Source: Marinovum sp034669705
GTDB lineage: Bacteria; Pseudomonadota; Alphaproteobacteria; Rhodobacterales; Rhodobacteraceae
Length of the DNA stretch: 64,000 nucleotides
Assembly (NCBI RefSeq): GCF_034669705.1
Contig: NZ_JAXMOR010000025.1
Location: 1-64,000, forward strand
Direction: 5' to 3'
A program made the position numbers and the translations under genes. Below the pieces are notes generated by a model that was given only the letters and a program-made list of their open reading frames with translations, did not search any database and was not told where the DNA came from. Positions 9,256 to 18,196 of this stretch are shown here, piece after piece (within the stretch, counting starts at the first letter, position 1; every line of letters starts with the position of its first letter).

Positions 9256-9639
9256 ATGACAGAGACCACGAGGGGGCCGGAGGGCGAGCTGACCCTGCGC
9301 ACGCTGGCGATGCCGGCGGATACCAACGTCTCGGGCGATATCTTTGGCGGCTGGGTGCTGAGCCAGATGGACATCGCCGCCGGCATAGTCGCCGGTGAAA
9401 AGGCGCAGGGCCGGGTGGCGACGATCGCGGTCGATGCCATGAAGTTCATCCGGCCGGTCAAGGTGGGCGACGTGCTCTGCGTCTATTGTCACATCGCGCG
9501 GGTGGGCCGGAGCTCGATGGCGATCGACGTCGAGGCCTGGGTCCGCCGAGAGCGCATCGGCGGCCGCGAGAAGGTGACCGAGGCGATCTTTACCTTCGTG
9601 GCGATCGACGCCGAGGGCAAACCGCGCGAGGTGCCGTAG
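9256..9639 (+). CDS. yciA: Acyl-CoA thioesterase, YciA-type hotdog fold
   Basis: 127 residues. It has the signature LRTLAMPADTNVSGDIFGGWVLSQMD, with the catalytic Asn-x-x-Gly-Asp-Ile-Phe-Gly-Gly block, and the VDAMKFIRPVKVGDVL strand typical of YciA/hotdog thioesterases. These cytoplasmic enzymes hydrolyse a broad range of acyl-CoAs. ATG 9256 follows AGGGACGGGGCAAG. The TAG stop at 9637-9639 lies within a REP palindrome, so the repeat supplies the stop codon and the 3' end. Confidence 0.92.
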   Translation: MTETTRGPEGELTLRTLAMPADTNVSGDIFGGWVLSQMDIAAGIVAGEKAQGRVATIAVDAMKFIRPVKVGDVLCVYCHIARVGRSSMAIDVEAWVRRERIGGREKVTEAIFTFVAIDAEGKPREVP

Positions 9640-9660
9640 GGTGGGTTTGCAACCCACCCT
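9636..9660 (+). repeat. REP palindrome 1 (GTAG-footed)
   Basis: GTAG foot followed by the near-perfect palindrome GGTGGGTTTGCAACCCACC. It overlaps the yciA stop codon and lies 68 bp before the RAYT gene. It is one of at least six well-preserved copies between 9636 and 12533. Confidence 0.9.
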
Positions 9661-9727
9661 TGGGGTTAGATTGGCAGTTCAGGTCGCGTTTACGGGGTCT
9701 TAAGCAATGTGCGGCCACACTGGCCCT

Positions 9728-10336
9728 ATGGCGCAATATCGACGTCCCAAGGCCCCGGCGGTCGCTGTCTTCTTTACCGTCGCGCTGGCGGGGCGCGGCG
9801 GGCACCTGCTGACCGACGAGATCGAGGTGCTGCGCGAGGCAGTGCGGGTCACGCGGGCGCGGCGGCCGTTCGGCATCCTGGCCTGGGTGGTTCTGCCGGA
9901 CCACATGCACGCGGTCTGGACCCTGCCGGCCGAGGATGGGAATTACTCTGACCGCTGGGGTGCGATCAAGGCGCGGTTCTCCAAGCGGGTGCGGCAGAAG
10001 CACAGCGCGGCGGTGGGTTGCAAACCCACCCTACGGCCGGCCGGCCGCGAGGGGTTGCAAACCACCGAGGTGGACCGGATGCGCGCGGCGCGCTCACCGA
10101 GCAAGCTGAAGAAACAGGACGCTGGAATCTGGCAGCGGCGCTTCTGGGAACATCACATCCGGCACCGGGCTGATCTTGAGGCGCATGTGGCCTATTGCTG
10201 GAGCAACCCGGTGAAACATGGGCTGGTGGCGCGGCCTGCGGACTGGCCGTTTTCCTCGATCCACCGGGATATCCATGCTGGTCGGGTGGCGCCGGAATGG
10301 GCCGGTACCAGGCTGGACGGGGCGTTCGGGGAATAG
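9728..10336 (+). CDS. REP-associated tyrosine transposase (RAYT, Y1_Tnp)
   Basis: 202 residues. The core has the metal-binding HUH-type motif LPDHMHAVWTLP (His59, His61) and the C-terminal IWQRRFWEH...AHVAYCWSNPVKHGLV block with the likely nucleophile Tyr156. This is the single-copy RAYT lineage that recognises GTAG-footed REP hairpins. The ATG at 9728 begins the usual MxxYRRP start; ATG 9707 is less likely. An extra stretch of about 20 residues (about 94-115) is encoded by REP sequence inserted in frame: VGCKPTLR and GLQT are REP translations. It is surrounded by REP copies on both sides. Confidence 0.9.
   Translation: MAQYRRPKAPAVAVFFTVALAGRGGHLLTDEIEVLREAVRVTRARRPFGILAWVVLPDHMHAVWTLPAEDGNYSDRWGAIKARFSKRVRQKHSAAVGCKPTLRPAGREGLQTTEVDRMRAARSPSKLKKQDAGIWQRRFWEHHIRHRADLEAHVAYCWSNPVKHGLVARPADWPFSSIHRDIHAGRVAPEWAGTRLDGAFGE
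10012..10068 (-). repeat. REP 2 and degenerate REP 3 inside the RAYT coding sequence
   Basis: 10012-10034 is a full REP in minus orientation (GGTGGGTTGCAAACCCACC then CTAC). 10051-10066 is a decayed partner, GGGGTTGCAAACCACC. Together they look like one REP doublet inserted between the RAYT HUH and Tyr blocks without breaking the frame. Confidence 0.85.
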
Positions 10337-10351
10337 CGCGGGGCGGTGGAA

Positions 10352-10446
10352 GGTGGGTTGCAAACCCACCCTACGGTGGCTTTGCGGGGAAGGGTGCGAA
10401 CACGCGCTGGACGATCGGAGTCTCGTAGGGTGGGTTTGCAACCCAC
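10352..10446. repeat. REPIN: inverted REP pair 4/5
   Basis: REP 4 (10352-10374, minus orientation, ending CTAC) and REP 5 (10425-10446, plus orientation, starting GTAG) face each other across 50 bp. This is the classic doublet that RAYTs are thought to mobilise. It begins 16 bp after the RAYT stop. Confidence 0.88.
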
Positions 10447-10471
10447 ATGGCGCGACGGATAGGAACTGCGT

Positions 10472-10670
10472 CGGGTAGCTCTACCCACTGTGCTGCGGCG
10501 GACGAGAGACGCGTCGGCTGGGTTTTCTACCCACCTGAGCAGACTGCACCGCGAGGAAGCAAACCCACCGTCGCGAACCGCGCAGGCGGGTTTTTATCCA
10601 GCGGAACGACCGGCGTAGGGTGGGTTTGCAACCCACCCCACCGAACCGCGCGGGGTGGGGTTCCCGCACC
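10472..10670. repeat. Decayed REP cluster plus REP 8
   Basis: The gap before ettA is filled with REP relics. There is a short dyad GGGTAGCTCTACCC (10473-10486), a degenerate REP CTGGGTTTTCTACCCACC (10518-10535), and half-sites AAACCCACCG (10561) and GGCGGGTTTTT (10586). A full REP 8 lies at 10615-10639. The sequence then folds back again through GGGGTGGGG (about 10652-10660), making a possible terminator for ettA on the minus strand. No gene is supported here. Confidence 0.7.
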
Positions 10671-10714
10671 CGTTACCGCAGACGGCACGCGGTACACCGC
10701 ACGCCGCCGCAATC

Positions 10715-12370
<1,656 letters not shown>

Positions 12371-12478
12371 TGCTCGCCCCTTGGTTTGCTTGCAGGGCTA
12401 GATAACGGCGCAAAGGGCGAGGTGCAATTGGCATTGGCGAAAACGGCGCGGGACAAGGCCTGTGTCGGAGGCGGGGCG

Positions 12479-12533
12479 GTGGGTAAAAAACCCTCGCTAC
12501 GGGGGCCGGCGTAGGGTGGGTTTGCAACCCACC
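12479..12533. repeat. REPIN: degenerate REP 9 with full REP 10
   Basis: 12479-12500 is a decayed minus-oriented REP ending in CTAC. 12511-12533 is a full plus-oriented REP starting with GTAG. The pair lies in the 194-bp gap between divergent ettA and the MOSC gene, so it is close to both promoters. Confidence 0.85.
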
Positions 12534-12564
12534 GCTGCGGACCGTTCAAGGCAGGAGGCAGAGC

Positions 12565-13035
12565 ATGGAACGCATGGCGGATTTGATTGCGCGGTATGCG
12601 CAGCCGGGGCAGGTGGCGTGGATCGGCTTGCGGCCCGCGCGGCGGGGCGTGATGCAGGCGCTCTCGCGGGTCGCGATCACCGAGGCCGGGCTGGCGGGCG
12701 ATCACGGCCGGGCAGGCAAGCGGGCGGTGACGCTGATCCAGGCCGAGCACCTGGCGGTGATCGGCGGCTTTCTCGGCCGCGGCCCTGTCGCGCCAGAGGC
12801 GCTGCGGCGCAACCTTGTGGTCTCGGGCCTCAACCTTCTGGGGTTGCGCGGGCGGGTGGTGCGGGTTGGCGGCGCGCTGCTCGAGGTCACCGGCCCCTGC
12901 GCGCCCTGCAGCCGGATGGAGGCGGCCTTCGGGCCCGGCGGCTATGCCGCGGTGCGGGGCCATGGCGGGATGACGGCGCGGGTTCTGCAGCCCGGAGAGG
13001 TGGCGCTGGGCGATACCGTGCAGCCAAACGATTGA
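12565..13035 (+). CDS. MOSC domain-containing protein
   Basis: 156 residues forming a single MOSC domain: GLAGDHGRAGKRAVTLIQAEHLAVI near the start, then RRNLVVSGLNL and the conserved cysteine block GPCAPCSRME (about 110-119). MOSC proteins, related to the C-terminal domain of molybdenum cofactor sulphurase, bind or transfer sulphur or moco. Stand-alone members such as YiiM act in reduction of N-hydroxylated compounds. The partner reductase is not nearby. It precedes nadD by 54 bp and may share its transcript. Confidence 0.85.
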   Translation: MERMADLIARYAQPGQVAWIGLRPARRGVMQALSRVAITEAGLAGDHGRAGKRAVTLIQAEHLAVIGGFLGRGPVAPEALRRNLVVSGLNLLGLRGRVVRVGGALLEVTGPCAPCSRMEAAFGPGGYAAVRGHGGMTARVLQPGEVALGDTVQPND

Positions 13036-13089
13036 CAAACCTGCATCACTTCCCTGACATGGGCGCGTTTTGACCAGAGGATTGACGCG

Positions 13090-13713
13090 GTGACCCCCAT
13101 TCCGGCTCTGCGGCGCGGCCAGACCATCGGCCTGCTGGGCGGCTCTTTCGATCCGCCACATGACGGCCATGTGCATATCACCCGAGAGGCGCTCAAACGC
13201 TTCGGGCTGGACCGGGTGTGGTGGCTGGTCAGCCCCGGCAATCCGCTCAAGGCGCATGGCCCGGCGCCGCTCGATGAGCGGATGGCGGCGGCGCGGCGGA
13301 TCATGCGGCATCCGCGCGTCGAGATCACCGATTACGAGGCCCGGGTCGGAACCAGATATACCGCCGAGACGTTGCAGGCCCTGAGAGATGATTATCGGGG
13401 CACGAATTTCATATGGTTGATGGGCGCGGACAATCTGGTGCAATTGCCGCAGTGGCAGGACTGGCAACAGATCGTCGAGACGGTGCCGATCGGCATCCTG
13501 GCCCGGCCCGGCGATCGCATCCGCGCGCGCAATTCCAAGGCGGCACGGATCTATGCCGGGGCGCGCATCCGCGGCCGCGAGTCGCGCCGGCTGGCCGAGG
13601 CGGAGGCGCCGGCGTGGTGCTTCGTCAACGTGCCGATGCGGGCCGAAAGCTCGAGCGCGATCCGGGCCACCGGCGACTGGCGGCCGGAGACCGGAGCGGC
13701 GGGCGGAGGCTGA
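13090..13713 (+). CDS. nadD: Nicotinate-nucleotide adenylyltransferase
   Basis: 207 residues. The nucleotidyltransferase motif GGSFDPPHDGH (17-27) carries the (H/T)xGH site. WWLVSPGNPLK, the mid-domain LMGADNLVQLPQW and the C-terminal SSSAIR block are all diagnostic of NadD. It converts nicotinate mononucleotide and ATP to deamido-NAD in the cytoplasm. The start is GTG at 13090, chosen because the fold begins just after it. rsfS, which often follows nadD, is absent; dacB follows instead. Confidence 0.96.
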   Translation: MTPIPALRRGQTIGLLGGSFDPPHDGHVHITREALKRFGLDRVWWLVSPGNPLKAHGPAPLDERMAAARRIMRHPRVEITDYEARVGTRYTAETLQALRDDYRGTNFIWLMGADNLVQLPQWQDWQQIVETVPIGILARPGDRIRARNSKAARIYAGARIRGRESRRLAEAEAPAWCFVNVPMRAESSSAIRATGDWRPETGAAGGG

Positions 13714-13873
13714 CCGGGGGTCAAGCGTGCAGAGCGAGCCACGGGCAGGCGCGACGCGGAGAGCCGTGCCTGCACGACGATGTGTCGCCGGTTGGTGAAC
13801 CGACCGTTAATATTATAGTGATCCCCGGCGCCGCGCGCTTGTCTGTCATTCAGGGCTGAGGTTAAAACGAGTC

Positions 13874-15376
13874 ATGACGAAAGCGATCTCAAGACGCATG
13901 TTCCTCGGCACCGCCCTCGGTTTTGCCGCGGTTCACGCCAATGCCGCCTCGCCCAGCCGTTCGCTGCGGCCGGTGGCCCGGCCCGGCAGCACCAAGCCCA
14001 TTCCCAAGGTCTTTCCCACCGCCGACGAACTGGTGCGTCAGGCCAAGGTCTCGGGGCAGGTGGGCTATGCGGTGATGGACGTCAGCACCGGCGAGATGCG
14101 CGAGGCCGGCGAGGCCGATACCGGCCTGCCGCCGGCGAGCGTCGCCAAGGCGCTGACCACGCTCTACGCGCTGGATGCGTTGGGCGAGGGGCATCGTTTT
14201 GCCACCACCGTGCATGCCTCCGGTCCGGTCACCGATGGCGTGCTTGACGGCGACCTGATCCTCGCCGGCGGCGGCGATCCGACGCTGGGGACGGATGAAC
14301 TTGCGCAGCTGGCCAAGACGCTGAAGGAGGCCGGCCTGCGCGAGGTGACCGGCGCGTTTCTGGTGTGGGGCGGGGCGCTGCCCTTTGCCGAGCGGATCGA
14401 TGTCGAGCAGCCCGACCATGTGGCCTACAGCCCGGCGGTCTCGGGGTTGAACCTGAATTTCAACCGCGTGCATTTCCAGTGGACCCGCAGCGGCACCGGT
14501 TATGACGTCAGCATGGATGCGCCCAGCGGCTCCTACACGCCGGCCGTCTCGGTGGCGCAGATGACGGTCGAGGACCGCAGCCTGCCGGTCTATACCTATG
14601 CCGACGAAGGCGGCCGTGACGTCTGGACCGTGGCGCGCGGGGCGCTGGGCAAGGGCGGGGCGCGCTGGCTGCCGGTGCGCAAGCCCGAGATCTATGCCGG
14701 CGAGGTGTTTCAGACCCTGATGCGCAGCCATGGCATCGTGCTCGCGGCGCCGAAGATCACCGAGACCGCACCCGAAGGCCCGGCGCTGGCCCGGGTCGAG
14801 AGCGGACCGCTGAGCGGGATCCTGCGCGACATGCTGAAATATTCCACCAATCTCACCGCCGAGGTGGTGGGGCTGGCCGCAACCAAGGCACGCGGGATCG
14901 AGGCCGACGGTCTCGAGGCCTCGGCGCAGGCGATGAGCGGCTGGCTGCGCGAGACCTACGGGCTGAGCGAAGGGGTGAGCCTCGTGGACCATTCCGGCCT
15001 TGGCGGCCAGAGCCGGATATCCGCCGGCGACATGGTGCGGACGCTGCAGGCGGCGCATGACACAGGCCCCCTGCGGTCGCTGATGACGCCGATCCCGATG
15101 CGCAACGAAAAGCGCCAGATCATCGCCGACCATCCGGTCGAGGTGGAAGCCAAGACCGGCACGCTGAATTTCGTCTCGGCGCTGGCGGGCTATACCACGG
15201 CGATCGACGGCGCCGAGATGGCCTTTGCGATCTTTACCGCCAACACCGAGCGCCGCGACGCGCTGAGCATGGACCAGCGCGAGCGGCCTGAGGGCGGGCG
15301 CACCTGGCTGACCCGCTCGCGCAACCTTCAGCAGCGGCTGTTGCAGCGCTGGGGCCAGGCCTACGCCAACAGCTAG
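13874..15376 (+). CDS. dacB: D-alanyl-D-alanine carboxypeptidase/endopeptidase (PBP4 type)
   Basis: 500 residues. An N-terminal signal (SRRMFLGTALGFAAVHANA) resembles a Tat signal. The three penicillin-binding motifs are present: SxxK at Ser89-Lys92 (SVAK), SxN at 324-326 (STN) and KTG at 427-429 (AKTGTLN). The long insert between the first two motifs is normal for class C low-mass PBPs. It trims or cleaves peptidoglycan cross-links in the periplasm. The start ATG 13874 follows an AT-rich segment (TTAATATTATAG at 13806-13817) that could hold the promoter. Confidence 0.95.
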   Translation: MTKAISRRMFLGTALGFAAVHANAASPSRSLRPVARPGSTKPIPKVFPTADELVRQAKVSGQVGYAVMDVSTGEMREAGEADTGLPPASVAKALTTLYALDALGEGHRFATTVHASGPVTDGVLDGDLILAGGGDPTLGTDELAQLAKTLKEAGLREVTGAFLVWGGALPFAERIDVEQPDHVAYSPAVSGLNLNFNRVHFQWTRSGTGYDVSMDAPSGSYTPAVSVAQMTVEDRSLPVYTYADEGGRDVWTVARGALGKGGARWLPVRKPEIYAGEVFQTLMRSHGIVLAAPKITETAPEGPALARVESGPLSGILRDMLKYSTNLTAEVVGLAATKARGIEADGLEASAQAMSGWLRETYGLSEGVSLVDHSGLGGQSRISAGDMVRTLQAAHDTGPLRSLMTPIPMRNEKRQIIADHPVEVEAKTGTLNFVSALAGYTTAIDGAEMAFAIFTANTERRDALSMDQRERPEGGRTWLTRSRNLQQRLLQRWGQAYANS

Positions 15377-15382
15377 GCGCGG

Positions 15383-15808
15383 TCAGAGGGTCATGTGTCG
15401 GGCGCGGGCGCCGCGCTCGATCGCGGCGGCGTGCAGGCGGTCGATGTTGAGCTCGTAGCGGATTTCTTCCAGCAGCCGCAACTCGGCCTCGTGCAGCATG
15501 CCGTCGGCGGCGGCCACATCACACGACAGCGCATAGCCGGTCTCGAACAGCCGCTCTGGCAGGTTGTCGCGGATCAGCGCAAAGAGCGCATCGAGCCCGT
15601 CCTCCTGCTCGAACAGGTCGAAGACCGTTTGCGCCACCACGTTCATCCGGTCGACGTCGTAGTCGGCAAAGACCGGCAGGTTGTTGACCGCGGTCTCGAT
15701 CTTGACGAGTTGGGCGGTGTGAATGTTCTCATCCGAGGCCGAAATGGCGATCATCAGGCCGACAAGGCAGTCCTGAGCATTGGGTGAAAAGGTTTTTTCT
15801 TCCGACAT
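15383..15808 (-). CDS. TerB-like (tellurite resistance) family protein
   Basis: 141-residue, all-helical, acidic protein. It contains DCLVGLMIAISASDENIHTAQLVKIETAV and CDVAAADGMLHEAELRLLEEIRYEL, the paired acidic helix motifs of the TerB domain (D-x-x-D/E metal-coordinating residues). Many such proteins in this group occur outside any ter operon and their role is unknown. The gene is convergent with dacB (6-bp gap) and divergent from lysS. Confidence 0.85.
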   Translation of the reverse strand: MSEEKTFSPNAQDCLVGLMIAISASDENIHTAQLVKIETAVNNLPVFADYDVDRMNVVAQTVFDLFEQEDGLDALFALIRDNLPERLFETGYALSCDVAAADGMLHEAELRLLEEIRYELNIDRLHAAAIERGARARHMTL

Positions 15809-15915
15809 TGGAGCCTCCTGTTGCGGTGCAGAATATTGACCCCGTGCGCCACCCGCAATAGGGAGAGCGAGCTTGCGCGCATGGGGCGCGCGGCCCTACC
15901 GGAGATGCCCTGACA

Positions 15916-17559
15916 ATGTCTGACCTGCGCGATGCCGCCCTGACCTCGAAAGCCTGGCCTTTTGAAGAAGCGCGCCGCCTGCTCAAACGCTATGAAAAGG
16001 CGCCGCCGGAAAAGGGCTATGTGCTGTTCGAGACCGGCTATGGGCCGAGCGGTCTGCCGCATATCGGCACCTTTGGCGAGGTGCTGCGGACGACGATGAT
16101 CCGCCGCGCCTTCGAGGTGATCTCGGACATCCCGACGCGGCTGATCTGCTTTTCCGACGATCTCGACGGGATGCGCAAGGTGCCGGGCAACGTGCCCAAT
16201 CAGGAGGCGCTGGCCGAGCACCTGCAAAAGCCGTTGACGAGCGTTCCCGATCCCTTTGGCACCCATGACAGCTTCGGCGATCACAACAACGCCATGCTGC
16301 GGCGGTTCCTCGATACCTTCGGCTTCGAGTACGAGTTCTATTCCGCCACCGACTTCTACCGCTCGGGCAAGTTCGACGAGGTGCTGCTGCGCGCCTGCGA
16401 GCGCTACGACGACGTGATGAAGGTGATGCTGAAGTCCCTGCGCGAAGAGCGCCGGCAGACCTATTCGATCTTCCTGCCGATCCATCCCGAGACCGGCCGT
16501 GTGCTCTATGTGCCGATGAAGAAGGTTGACGCCGAGAAGGGCGAGATCACCTTTGACGACGAGGATGGCCGAGAGTGGACGCTGCCGGTGACCGGCGGCA
16601 ACGTCAAGCTGCAGTGGAAACCGGACTTCGGCGCGCGCTGGGCGGCGTTGGGCGTCGATTTCGAGATGTACGGCAAGGACCATTCGACCAACACGCCGAT
16701 CTATGACGCGATCTGCCGCATCCTCGGCCAGCGGGCGCCAGAGCATTTCACCTACGAGCTGTTCCTCGATGACAAGGGCCAGAAGATCTCGAAGTCGAGC
16801 GGCAACGGCATCTCGATCGACGAATGGCTGACCTATGCCTCGACGGAATCGCTGAGCTACTTCATGTATCTCAAGCCGAAGACCGCCAAGCGGATGTATT
16901 TCGACGTGATCCCCAAGGCGGTGGACGAATACCACCAGCAGCTGCGCGCCTATGCGACGCAGGACGCGACCCAGCGGCTGAACAACCCGGTGTATCACAT
17001 CCACGGCCACAACGTACCGGCGTCTGACATGGTGGTGTCCTTCTCGATGCTGCTGAATCTCGCCAGCGCGTCCTCGGCCGAGGACAAGGAGACGCTGTGG
17101 GGGTTCATCCGCAAATACGCCCCCGATGCCACCGCCGAGACCCATCCCGGCATGGATCAGGCGGCTGGTCACGCGGTGCGCTATTTCCAGGATTTCGTGA
17201 AGCCGGCCAAGGTGTTCCGCGCCCCGACCGAGCAGGAGCGCGCGGCTCTGGAAGACCTCGCCAAGGCGCTGCAGGACGGCGACTACGCGCGCGACCTGAT
17301 CGCCCGCAAGAATGCCATCGTCGGCAAGGACGAGGCGCTGCCGGAGGTCGATTACAGCGACGAGGAGTTCCTGCAGTCGATCGTTTTTGCCGTCGGCAAG
17401 GTGCACGGGTTCGAGCCGCTGCGCGACTGGTTCAAGGCGATCTACGAGGTGCTTCTGGGCGCCAGCCAGGGCCCGCGCTTTGGCGGTTTCATGGCGCTTT
17501 ACGGCGTCGAGGAGACCGTGGCGCTGATCGACCGGGGCCTCAAGGGCGAGCTGGGCTGA
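15916..17559 (+). CDS. lysS: Lysine--tRNA ligase, class I
   Basis: 547 residues with the class I aminoacyl-tRNA synthetase signatures: a HIGH-type motif GPSGLPHIGTFGE (about 43-55) and a KMSKS-type motif GQKISKSSG (about 287-295). This archaeal-type LysRS replaces the class II enzyme in many alphaproteobacteria. It charges tRNA-Lys in the cytoplasm. ATG 15916 is at the expected position, 107 bp from the divergent TerB-like gene. No class II lysS is in the window. Confidence 0.96.
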   Translation: MSDLRDAALTSKAWPFEEARRLLKRYEKAPPEKGYVLFETGYGPSGLPHIGTFGEVLRTTMIRRAFEVISDIPTRLICFSDDLDGMRKVPGNVPNQEALAEHLQKPLTSVPDPFGTHDSFGDHNNAMLRRFLDTFGFEYEFYSATDFYRSGKFDEVLLRACERYDDVMKVMLKSLREERRQTYSIFLPIHPETGRVLYVPMKKVDAEKGEITFDDEDGREWTLPVTGGNVKLQWKPDFGARWAALGVDFEMYGKDHSTNTPIYDAICRILGQRAPEHFTYELFLDDKGQKISKSSGNGISIDEWLTYASTESLSYFMYLKPKTAKRMYFDVIPKAVDEYHQQLRAYATQDATQRLNNPVYHIHGHNVPASDMVVSFSMLLNLASASSAEDKETLWGFIRKYAPDATAETHPGMDQAAGHAVRYFQDFVKPAKVFRAPTEQERAALEDLAKALQDGDYARDLIARKNAIVGKDEALPEVDYSDEEFLQSIVFAVGKVHGFEPLRDWFKAIYEVLLGASQGPRFGGFMALYGVEETVALIDRGLKGELG

Positions 17560-17630
17560 CCAAGGCGTGATTTGATGCAGGGGCGTTTTGCATTACCTTC
17601 CACGGGATGAACTCCGTGGGAGGTGTCCTC

Positions 17631-18047
17631 ATGCTGCGTCGCTGTCTTGCCATTGTGGCTTTCGTCCTGGCCTTCGGGCCTGCCGTGGCGCAGGAGCCAC
17701 AGCCCCGAAACCCCGAGATCGAGGCGGTGATCGGCGACCAGCTTCAGGCCTTTGAGGCGCAGGACGTGGACCGCGCCTTTTCCCATGCCAGCCCGACGAT
17801 CAAGGGCATCTTCGGCTCGTCAGAGGTTTTCGGCCTGATGGTGCGGCGCGGCTATCCGATGGTCTGGCAGCCCGGCGAAGTGACCTATCTTGACCTCGCC
17901 GAGATCGGCGGCGCGCTGTGGCAACGGGTCGAGATCATCGACCGCGACGGCCAGAGGCACTACCTGGGCTACCGGATGGAGCCCGGCGAGGGCGGCTGGA
18001 AGATCGGCGGCGTGCAGTTGCTCGAGGCGCCCGACATCGCCGTCTGA
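17631..18047 (+). CDS. Exported DUF4864 family protein
   Basis: 138 residues: a signal peptide (MLRRCLAIVAFVLAFGPAVAQ), then a single alpha+beta domain starting IEAVIGDQLQAFEAQDVDRAFSHASPTIKGIFG. This is the DUF4864 pattern, reminiscent of the NTF2/SnoaL fold. Function is unknown. ATG 17631 was preferred to ATG 17607 because GGGAGG lies eight bases upstream and the signal then starts with charged residues. Confidence 0.8.
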   Translation: MLRRCLAIVAFVLAFGPAVAQEPQPRNPEIEAVIGDQLQAFEAQDVDRAFSHASPTIKGIFGSSEVFGLMVRRGYPMVWQPGEVTYLDLAEIGGALWQRVEIIDRDGQRHYLGYRMEPGEGGWKIGGVQLLEAPDIAV

Positions 18048-18196
18048 GGGGCGTTGCGGGGCCTCGGACTGGCCTGCGCACGGTGCTCTCAGCCGGCGTT
18101 AAACCTCTGTTGATACCTCTTTCCCATCGGCGGGCGGCCTGCCTGCCCTGACGTGTGACATGCGCGATACGGGCGCGATGTGGGAAAGGGACTTTC

